Assembly: GCA_021129695.1 (NCBI GenBank) | Contig: JAJOKU010000080.1 | Location: forward strand, 1 to 11,410 | DNA from: a candidate division NPL-UPA2 bacterium | GTDB lineage: Bacteria > NPL-UPA2 > JAGMAN01 | Reading direction: 5' to 3' | Length of the DNA stretch: 11,410 nucleotides | Notes under the pieces: model-generated | Told to the model about the DNA's origin: nothing | The model's input: only the letters and a program-made list of their open reading frames with translations | Database searches by the model: none | Shown: positions 6,030 to 11,410 of the stretch, piece by piece | How positions within the stretch are numbered: position 1 is the stretch's first letter | Layout of the letters: each line of letters begins with the position of its first letter | Made by a program: the position numbers and the translations under genes

Positions 6030-6977
6030 ATGCCGAAGGCGAATCAAATAGCTCAGAAAAAGATTGCCGTGCTTATGGGTGGGCCTTCCAGCGAGAGGGA
6101 GATCTCATTCAAGTCGGGAAGAGCGGTGGAGGAAGCTCTCCGGCGAAGTGGTCTAAATGTGGTGGCTATTGATGTGGATAAGGATATAGAGGAGAAGTTG
6201 AAAGAGAAAAGGGTGGAGGTAGCCTTTATCGCCCTTCACGGAAGATATGGGGAAGATGGGACCATGCAAGACCTGTTAGAATCCTTGGCCATTCCTTATA
6301 CTGGCTCCGGAGTGGAGGCTAGCCGCATGGCCATAGATAAGGTTGCCTCCAAAGAAGTTTTCTTAAGGGATAAGATACCCACGCCAGATTTCTACGTCTT
6401 GAAGAAAGAGGAGGAGGGAGAGCTCGTCATCTGTCAACTTCCCTGCCATTCGACCATAAAGATTCCCGTAGTCATCAAGCCAGCCCGAGAAGGGTCAACC
6501 ATTGGGGTATCAGTTGTTAAGAAGGAAGAAGATTTCCTGCCGGCATTGGATAAGGCTTTTCAGTACGATGATAAAATTTTAGTGGAAGAGTATATAGATG
6601 GAAGGGAGGTAACCGTTAGTATTTTGAATGGCTCAGCCTTACCTGTTATTGAAATCGTTCCTAAGCACGAATTTTTTGATTTCCAGGCCAAGTATACAAA
6701 CGGATTAACCGAGTTCAAGGTGCCAGCTCCTCTTACGAAGGAACTCTATAGCAGAACTCAAAAAATTGCTCTGCAAGCCCATCGAGCCTTAGGCTGTCGG
6801 GGTATGTCCCGGGTGGATATGAAGGTGAGCCGGGAGGGAAGACCTTATGTATTTGAAGTGAATACTATCCCAGGGCTAACCTCCGTCAGCCTTCTGCCGA
6901 GGGCGGCTCAGGCCACGGGGGTGAGTTTCCCCGAGCTCTGCCGCAAGCTAATCGAGATTGCCTTGAGGGGAAGGTAA
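6030..6977 (+). CDS. ddl: D-alanine--D-alanine ligase
   Basis: Ddl is an ATP-grasp ligase joining two D-Ala to make the dipeptide that MurF adds to the stem. The 315 residues are the usual size. Motifs in order: MGGPSSEREIS (16-26), ALHGRYGEDG (68-77), PYTGSG, VVIKPAREGSTIGV, VEEYIDGREVTV, AKYTNG with Tyr222, SRVDMK, and the metal- and substrate-binding end EVNTIPGLTSVSLLP (from Glu276). Tyr222 corresponds to Tyr216 of E. coli DdlB, which goes with D-Ala-D-Ala rather than D-Ala-D-lactate products, so no vancomycin-type resistance is implied. The ATG abuts the murB stop codon directly, with GGAGAG at 6021-6026 inside murB as the ribosome site. Confidence 0.97.
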   Translation: MPKANQIAQKKIAVLMGGPSSEREISFKSGRAVEEALRRSGLNVVAIDVDKDIEEKLKEKRVEVAFIALHGRYGEDGTMQDLLESLAIPYTGSGVEASRMAIDKVASKEVFLRDKIPTPDFYVLKKEEEGELVICQLPCHSTIKIPVVIKPAREGSTIGVSVVKKEEDFLPALDKAFQYDDKILVEEYIDGREVTVSILNGSALPVIEIVPKHEFFDFQAKYTNGLTEFKVPAPLTKELYSRTQKIALQAHRALGCRGMSRVDMKVSREGRPYVFEVNTIPGLTSVSLLPRAAQATGVSFPELCRKLIEIALRGR

Positions 6978-6978
6978 G

Positions 6979-7851
6979 ATGATCAGAAATGGTCGGATAA
7001 AGCAGAGGAAGAAGCTCAGGGAGCGCAGAAGAGAGAGAAGGAAGAAGCTCTTTAAAGGTTTAGGAAGACTGACTTTAATCCTTTCCTTTATAGTTGGACT
7101 TGCTTTAGCCGGGAAAAAGGTGGAGGATTTCCTTCGCAGCTCCCCTATCTTCCAGATTAAGGAAGTAAATTTTAAGGGAGCTACCTATCTTGAGCAGGGG
7201 GTTTTAGAGAACTTAGCCAATATCAAGTTGGGTGAGAATATATTCCAGATCAATTTAAAGAAAGTCCAGGAGCGTCTGGAAAGGCACCCTAAGGTTAGAG
7301 AGGCTTTGGTCTCACGAGGCTTTCCCAATGCGGTCACAGTTGATATTGTAGAGCGTGAAGCAGTGGCCCTCTTTGAAAGCGCCGGGGGAATCTATCCAAT
7401 TGATGGGGAGGGAGTTGTGTTGCCCCGCCCTGGGCAGGCTAATCCTCTCTCTCGTTCTCTTCCTCTCATTACCGGAGTGAAGCCGCACCCGACAGCAGGC
7501 GGAATGTATGAAGTGAAAGTGGGAGAGAAGCTTCAGTGGCCAGAACTGACGCTCGTTTTGGATCTGTTAGAGACACTCACCTCATCCGATCTAAAAATTT
7601 CTGAAGTGGATCTCCAACCGCAGGGGCCAGTTCTAAGATACAGGGAAACAAGTGTCTTATTGGGAGAGCTAAGTAAATCCGGCACCTTTCTGCGGAGCAC
7701 ATCTCAAGCGGCAGGGTATTCTAAAAAGATGTGGGATAAAGAGAGAAAGGTGAAAGAGTTAAAACTTATCCTATCTGATCTGGCTGAGAGGAAAGAGGAA
7801 GCAGAATATATAGATTTGAGGTTTACCAGACCAGTGGTGAAGCTTAAATAA
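6979..7851 (+). CDS. ftsQ: Cell division protein FtsQ/DivIB
   Basis: FtsQ is a single-pass membrane protein that recruits FtsB and FtsL to the divisome. This 290-residue protein has a very basic cytoplasmic N-terminus (residues 1-26), one membrane helix (about 28-45), and then a POTRA domain (about 57-130) starting FQIKEVNFKGATYLEQGVL and ending VDIVEREAVALFE. An FtsQ-type beta domain follows (PIDGEGVVLPRP, LPLITGV, ISEVDLQ, EYIDLRFTRPVV). Such proteins are poorly conserved, so the name rests on topology plus position between ddl and ftsA. The stretch around residues 230-250 looks like an extra loop before ELKLILSDL, and its DNA carries a 7-base inverted repeat. GAGGGGAAGG at the end of ddl is the ribosome site. 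Confidence 0.9.
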   Translation: MIRNGRIKQRKKLRERRRERRKKLFKGLGRLTLILSFIVGLALAGKKVEDFLRSSPIFQIKEVNFKGATYLEQGVLENLANIKLGENIFQINLKKVQERLERHPKVREALVSRGFPNAVTVDIVEREAVALFESAGGIYPIDGEGVVLPRPGQANPLSRSLPLITGVKPHPTAGGMYEVKVGEKLQWPELTLVLDLLETLTSSDLKISEVDLQPQGPVLRYRETSVLLGELSKSGTFLRSTSQAAGYSKKMWDKERKVKELKLILSDLAERKEEAEYIDLRFTRPVVKLK

Positions 7852-9089
7852 TGAAGAAGCAGGAATTTGTGGTTGGGTTGGACATTGGCACCACCAAGAT
7901 TTGTGCTATGGTCGGCCGTCGGGACGGGGATGGAGAGGCAGAGATAGTGGGAACTGGAGTTGCTCCTTCCAAGGGTCTTCGGAAAGGAGTAGTGATAAAT
8001 TTAGAGAGCACCATTGATTCAGTAGAAAGAGCTATTGAGAAAGCAGAAGAGGAGGCGGGAGTGGAGGTGTCCAGAGTCTTCACCGGAATAGCGGGAGGGC
8101 ACATCAGGGGCTTTAACAGCCGGGGGGTGGTGGGTATCTCCCGAAGTTCACGGGAAGTTAGTCGTAAAGATGTGGAAAGGGTGATCAATGCCACCAAAGC
8201 AGTAGCTATTCCTCTGGACCAGGAGGTCATCCATGTCATTCCTCAGGAGTTCACCGTTGATGACCAGGACGGGGTGAAGAATCCCATAGGGATGTCGGCC
8301 AACCGTCTGGAGGCAGAGGTTCATATCGTCACAGGAGCGGTCACTTCTGCCCAGAATATCATTAAGTCGGTGAACTGGGCTGGTTTTGAGGTAGAGGACA
8401 TCGTCCTCGGGCCCCTGGCCTCAGCAGAAGCCGTGCTCTCACCTGAAGAGAAGCGCTCGGGTGTGGTTCTCATTGATATTGGTGGAGGAACTACCGATAT
8501 GGTCATCTTCTCCCAGAGTAGTATTCGGCACAGTGAGGTCTTATCTTTGGGAGGAGACCATGTGACTAATGACATTTCAGTTGGGCTACGCACTTCTCCT
8601 CAGCAGGCAGAAGAAGTGAAAAAAGCTTATGGCTGTGCAACTGCCTCCTTAATTAAGAGGGAGGAGTTTTTCCGCTATCCGGGGGTGGGAGGCAGACGAG
8701 GAGGCAAGGTCTCCCTCTCCCAGCTCTGTGAAGTCATTGAGCCAAGAATAGAAGAGCTATTTAGCCTGGTCAGCTCTGACATAGATAGGACTGGTCTGGC
8801 CCACTCCATCTCAGCGGGAGTGGTCTTAACCGGAGGGGCTTCACTGCTTCGCGGTCTCCCGGAGATGGCTGAGCGGATATTGCGCCTGCCGGTCAGGCTT
8901 GGAAGACCCAATGGGAGGGTAAGAGGTCTGGGGAAAGGTAAGGATAGTCCCATCTATGCCACCGCAGTAGGACTGGTCCACTACGGTCTAACTTACCGAC
9001 AAGGGAAGAAGATGGCTCCCTTTAAGGGGCGAAACCTCTTCAGCCAGGTAGCCCTCAGGATGAAGGAATGGTTAGGGGAATTCTTTTAA
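7851..9089 (+). CDS. ftsA: Cell division protein FtsA
   Basis: FtsA is the actin-like ATPase that tethers FtsZ polymers to the membrane and recruits later divisome proteins. The 412 residues are full length. Actin-fold nucleotide motifs are visible: GLDIGTTK (9-16), LIDIGGGTTD (207-216, with Asp209) and VVLTGGASLLRGL near 323-335. The FtsA-specific 1C subdomain lies between them (about 85-165, SRKDVERVINA through GMSANRLEAEVHIV). The last residues, FSQVALRMKEWLGEFF, form the amphipathic membrane-targeting helix that separates FtsA from MreB and DnaK. The ATG overlaps the ftsQ stop by one base (TAATG), so it is probably made by reinitiation; the ribosome site is weak. Confidence 0.97.
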   Translation: MKKQEFVVGLDIGTTKICAMVGRRDGDGEAEIVGTGVAPSKGLRKGVVINLESTIDSVERAIEKAEEEAGVEVSRVFTGIAGGHIRGFNSRGVVGISRSSREVSRKDVERVINATKAVAIPLDQEVIHVIPQEFTVDDQDGVKNPIGMSANRLEAEVHIVTGAVTSAQNIIKSVNWAGFEVEDIVLGPLASAEAVLSPEEKRSGVVLIDIGGGTTDMVIFSQSSIRHSEVLSLGGDHVTNDISVGLRTSPQQAEEVKKAYGCATASLIKREEFFRYPGVGGRRGGKVSLSQLCEVIEPRIEELFSLVSSDIDRTGLAHSISAGVVLTGGASLLRGLPEMAERILRLPVRLGRPNGRVRGLGKGKDSPIYATAVGLVHYGLTYRQGKKMAPFKGRNLFSQVALRMKEWLGEFF

Positions 9090-9101
9090 AGGAGAAAGAA
9101 A

Positions 9102-10250
9102 ATGTTAGACTTTGAGGATGAATTAGACTATGAGGCTGATATAAAGGTTATTGGAGTAGGAGGAGGAGGGTCAAATGCCGTTGACCATATGGTGGAGGAT
9201 GGGCTTAATGGTATTGACCTTATTGCTGTCAACACTGATACTCAAGCACTAAGGAAGAGCATCTCTCCTCAGAAGATACAGATTGGTCAAAGGTTAACCA
9301 AAGGCCTGGGTTCAGGAGCGAATCCAGAGATTGGACGTAAAGCGGCTACGGAGAGTCGGGAAGAGATTGCCAGCACTTTAGCCGGGGCAGATTTAGTCTT
9401 CATTACCGCTGGATTAGGGGGAGGAACCGGAACGGGAGCTAGCCCGGTAATTGCTGAGGTGGCTGAGGAAGTGGGGGCATTGACGGTAGCCGTGGTTACC
9501 AGGCCTTTCCTTTTTGAAGGGCGAAAGCGTAGCCTCCGGGCAGAATCTGGCCTGAAGGAATTGGAGGATAAGGTTAATGCCCTTATCTGCATTCCTAATC
9601 AGAAGCTCTTCAGCCTGGCCGGGAGTGAGATCTCCTTCGTAGATGCTTTCAAGATGGCCGATAACATTCTCCTTCAGGGGATTAAAGCCATTTCAGACCT
9701 CATCACCGTTCCCGGGTTAATAAATTTAGACTTAGCTGATGTGAGAACCATCATCGCTGAAGCGGGAGGGACGCTGTTGGGAGTGGGTTTTGGAAGGGGA
9801 GTAGATCGGGCCAGGGACGCAACCCAGTCTGCCATTACCTGTCCACTCCTGGAGAAAGCAGATGTAGCCGGAGCTAAAGGAGTATTAATTAATATTACCG
9901 GTGGAGGCGATCTCAGACTGAAGGATGTAGATGAGGTAACAGCCGCTATTTACGAAATGGTTGACGCTAATGCCAATATCATCTTTGGGGCAGTCATTGA
10001 CCAATCTTTAAAGGACCAGATGAAGGTAACGGTTTTGGCTACCGGCCTTAGAGATGGCCCCGGGGAACAGCTCAGCCTTAAACTGGACAGCCCCGCAGGG
10101 TTGCCCCGGGTGGAGGCCGCGGCGCAGTCAAGGTCTACCCTCTTCAAGAGGAAGAGGCGCAAGAGGGTAAGCGTCCCGGAAGGATTTATTGAGGAACCAT
10201 CCTTGAACGATGATTTAGATATTCCCACATTTATCAGGTGGGGGAAATAA
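9102..10250 (+). CDS. ftsZ: Cell division protein FtsZ
   Basis: FtsZ is the tubulin-like GTPase that forms the division ring. The 382 residues include the glycine-rich GVGGGGSNAV (18-27), NTDTQAL, the tubulin signature GGGTGTG (106-112), and the T7 catalytic loop NLDLADV (208-214) with Asp210 and Asp213, which completes GTP hydrolysis in the next subunit. After the globular domain comes a short basic linker of roughly 50 residues, then DDLDIPTFIRWGK at 370-382, the conserved peptide that binds FtsA. It has one of the clearest ribosome sites in the operon (AAAGGAG at 9088-9094, seven bases before ATG), consistent with FtsZ being needed in the highest amount. Twelve bases separate it from ftsA. 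A structured non-coding module follows. Confidence 0.98.
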   Translation: MLDFEDELDYEADIKVIGVGGGGSNAVDHMVEDGLNGIDLIAVNTDTQALRKSISPQKIQIGQRLTKGLGSGANPEIGRKAATESREEIASTLAGADLVFITAGLGGGTGTGASPVIAEVAEEVGALTVAVVTRPFLFEGRKRSLRAESGLKELEDKVNALICIPNQKLFSLAGSEISFVDAFKMADNILLQGIKAISDLITVPGLINLDLADVRTIIAEAGGTLLGVGFGRGVDRARDATQSAITCPLLEKADVAGAKGVLINITGGGDLRLKDVDEVTAAIYEMVDANANIIFGAVIDQSLKDQMKVTVLATGLRDGPGEQLSLKLDSPAGLPRVEAAAQSRSTLFKRKRRKRVSVPEGFIEEPSLNDDLDIPTFIRWGK

Positions 10251-10263
10251 ATGTTTGCTCAGT

Positions 10264-10424
10264 CTCGGTTTACGCAGGATCGCTTGCCACACCCCGGCGA
10301 GGTGTGGCTACGCTCAGTTTTCTGCCCTCGCTCCCCCCGCCGCTTTGCTTCGCAAAGCGAAGCAAACCGAAGCAGCGGGGGACCATGCCCGCTCGGGCAT
10401 AAAAACGTCCTGCTTAAAACCGAG
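10264..10424. repeat. Structured module after ftsZ: terminal inverted repeats enclosing three hairpins
   Basis: The 248 bases between ftsZ and the preferred pgeF start hold no convincing gene. Outer arms CTCGGTTTACGCAGGA (10264-10279) and TCCTGCTTAAAACCGAG (10408-10424) are reverse complements with one gap and one mismatch. Between them are three hairpins. The first is GCCACACC/GGTGTGGC (10286-10293, 10301-10308). The second is a long nested one with outer CCCCCGC/GCGGGGG (10334-10340, 10375-10381) and a perfect 10-base inner stem TTTGCTTCGC/GCGAAGCAAA (10344-10353, 10357-10366). The third is ATGCCC/GGGCAT (10385-10390, 10395-10400). No T-tract follows the strong hairpins on either strand, so this is not a standard terminator. 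It may stabilise the ftsZ 3' end or reduce read-through into pgeF. No transposase is seen. Confidence 0.7.
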
Positions 10425-10488
10425 CCTTCGCACCTGATGTGTTAGGTGATGAAATAGGGATGGGTAAAATGGTTAATGCTTTGGAAGT

Positions 10489-10496
10489 GGAGGAGG
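10489..10496 (+). promoter_or_regulatory. Ribosome binding site that sets the pgeF start
   Basis: GGAGGAGG at 10489-10496 is the strongest Shine-Dalgarno near the gene; counting from its first GGAGG it is five bases before ATG 10499. Earlier in-frame starts (GTG 10439, ATG 10460, ATG 10469) have weaker sites, though AGGTGAT at 10444-10450 could serve ATG 10460. Confidence 0.5.
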
Positions 10497-10498
10497 AA

Positions 10499-11260
10499 AT
10501 GGAAGCAGAAAAGATTTCTTGGAAGGAGAGAGAAGGAATAAGATACCTCGTCTTTCCCCAGCTTGAGGGGACCGGCCTTGTCGTCCACGCCTTTACCTCA
10601 CGCCCACCCGACCTCGGGTTCGGGAGACGGCCCCGGGAGGAGATTCTCAAGAACAGAAGGCAGGTGTGTCATATTTTAGGGGTGAACTTTCTCTGTTTGA
10701 CCGCCGGGGAGCAGGTTCACCAAGCTGAGGTGAGCACTGTCGGCCGGGAGGATGAAGGAAGGGGAGCTTTGAGCCAGGAAGGGGCCATTCCTAAGGTGGA
10801 TGGCTCAGTCAGCAATGTGTCTGCGGTTCCTTTAGTCCTCTTCACAGCAGACTGTGTTCCTCTTTTCTTCCTCGACCCGGTCAAAAGGGCTATCGGCCTG
10901 GCCCATGCCGGCTGGAGAGGGACGCTGGCCAATGCAGCCGGGAAGGTGGTCAGCCAGATGAAGACTGCATATGGGACAAGACCAGAGGATCTCCTGGTCA
11001 CTTTAGGGCCTTCCATCGGCCCCTGCTGCTACCAGGTGGGAGAAGAAGTGCTTAGCCTTTTCCATCATCGTTTTTCTGATGGCCGGAGGTTAAATCTCTG
11101 GGAGGCTAACCGGGAGGAGTTACTCAGTGAGGGTGTCAAAGATGAGAACATCGTTAACTCCGAGATTTGCACCAGTTGCCACAGTGACATTTTCTTTTCC
11201 GAGCGCCGGGATGGCTCCCCCACCGGTCGTATGATGGCCCTTCTTATGCTCAGGTCTTGA
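10499..11260 (+). CDS. pgeF: Peptidoglycan editing factor PgeF (YfiH/YlmD, multicopper-oxidase-like fold)
   Basis: Members of this family were long called laccase-domain proteins. In E. coli PgeF removes wrongly made UDP-MurNAc-L-Ser; other members act on purine nucleosides. The three metal and catalytic residues are present: His74 in EQVHQ, Cys119 in TADCVPL and His136 in AHAGWRGT. GPSIGPCCYQVG and the C-terminal ICTSCHSDIFFSERRDGSPTG complete the family pattern. From ATG 10499 the protein has 253 residues; the frame is open back to GTG 10439, adding 20 acidic residues with no family match. The segment after HAFTSR is short (PPDLGFG) and lacks the long GGVS-type loop of many relatives. Its place next to ftsZ, as in Gram-positive clusters, fits a role in proofreading MurC products. 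Confidence 0.93.
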   Translation: MEAEKISWKEREGIRYLVFPQLEGTGLVVHAFTSRPPDLGFGRRPREEILKNRRQVCHILGVNFLCLTAGEQVHQAEVSTVGREDEGRGALSQEGAIPKVDGSVSNVSAVPLVLFTADCVPLFFLDPVKRAIGLAHAGWRGTLANAAGKVVSQMKTAYGTRPEDLLVTLGPSIGPCCYQVGEEVLSLFHHRFSDGRRLNLWEANREELLSEGVKDENIVNSEICTSCHSDIFFSERRDGSPTGRMMALLMLRS

Positions 11261-11285
11261 CCTTCTGGTTAAGCTGTGGTACATT
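11257..11285 (+). promoter_or_regulatory. Extended -10 sigma70-type promoter at the end of pgeF
   Basis: TTGACC (11257-11262, five of six bases) overlaps the pgeF stop codon. After exactly 17 bases comes TACATT (11280-11285), preceded by TGG, an extended -10 element. Transcription would start near 11292 and read off the right edge, so a new transcription unit probably begins here. Confidence 0.45.
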
Positions 11286-11297
11286 AAATAAGACGCG

Positions 11298-11410
11298 GTG
11301 CTCAAAAGCACAAAGGTGATTAGAGGAAGTCTTAAGGAACCAGTGGTTATATCGGTACAGGACTTTCGGACGCCTGGGCCAAAAGCGAATTTTGAAAAGT
11401 CAAAACCTGA
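11298..11410 (+). CDS. Possible N-terminal part of an unidentified gene, cut by the window edge
   Basis: A frame opens after TAA at 11289-11291 and stays open to the last base. From GTG 11298 it reads about 37 residues (VLKSTKVIRGSLKEPVVIS and on), basic and hydrophilic, with no recognised family. Support is the promoter candidate just upstream and the lack of stops. Against it, no good ribosome site precedes GTG 11298 or GTG 11316, and a frame of this length can be chance. The 5-base hairpin GTGCT/AGCAC (11298-11302, 11307-11311) sits at the proposed start. A non-coding leader is the alternative. Confidence 0.25.
   Translation, partial: MLKSTKVIRGSLKEPVVISVQDFRTPGPKANFEKSKP

Noticed and set aside
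6687..6701. D-Ala-D-Lac type ligase (vancomycin resistance)
   Set aside because: The specificity residue is Tyr222 in AKYTNG, as in ordinary D-Ala-D-Ala ligases, and no van genes are nearby.
7844..8239. 131-residue reverse-strand frame opposite the start of ftsA
   Set aside because: It is a Ser/Thr/Pro-rich shadow of the conserved ftsA coding strand; no reverse-strand gene has motif support in this window.
10334..10405. Rho-independent terminator after ftsZ
   Set aside because: The GC-rich stems are strong but no T-run follows on the + strand; the third hairpin is followed by AAAAA. On the - strand the order is also wrong.
10251..10445. Two overlapping forward open frames (64 and 60 residues) right after ftsZ
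   Set aside because: Both are translations of the hairpin module in two frames. They have no ribosome site of note and no protein-like pattern; the inverted repeats explain the sequence.
11338..11348. Operator-like palindrome AACCAGTGGTT
   Set aside because: Eleven bases, 5-base arms, no second copy in the flanks; too likely by chance.

Overview
The window is a mid-to-3' segment of a bacterial division and cell wall (dcw) cluster, all on the + strand. The order is mraY, ftsW, murG, murC, murB, ddl, ftsQ, ftsA, ftsZ, then pgeF (yfiH/ylmD family). All ten genes are intact by length and motif. The set makes lipid I and lipid II (MraY, MurG), builds the UDP-MurNAc-peptide precursor (MurB, MurC, Ddl), polymerises septal glycan (FtsW) and assembles the division ring (FtsQ, FtsA, FtsZ). 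It points to a peptidoglycan-making, FtsA/FtsZ-dividing bacterium. Base composition looks mid-GC. No lineage marker is present. The gene order, short linkers and many dispersed repeats remind me of uncultivated lineages such as Omnitrophota, but that is an impression, not a placement.

Layout: 1-140 holds a possible promoter and a short frame that resembles the last residues of MurF running into mraY. mraY (141-1238) and ftsW (1272-2414) are separated by 33 bases where many dcw clusters carry murD; murD is absent here. A 111-base gap (2415-2525) between ftsW and murG is filled by a structured repeat module. From murG to ftsZ the genes overlap or lie 0-12 bases apart, which implies one transcript and translational coupling. 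A second structured module (10264-10424) fills the gap after ftsZ. pgeF follows, then an extended -10 promoter candidate and an open frame that runs off the window.

The unusual part is the repeats, not the genes. An 18-base sequence (ACACGTAAGAGTGCTGCA) is identical in murG and murC, and a close variant lies in murB. It is translated in a different reading frame in each gene and falls in poorly conserved loops. A 39-base palindrome sits in-frame in another loop of murG. The C-terminus of FtsW is written by a 9-base tandem repeat that is one arm of the module behind it. Both intergenic modules share one plan: imperfect terminal inverted repeats enclosing three hairpins. Together they suggest an essential operon colonised by short palindromic elements tolerated inside genes, comparable in principle to Rickettsia palindromic elements.
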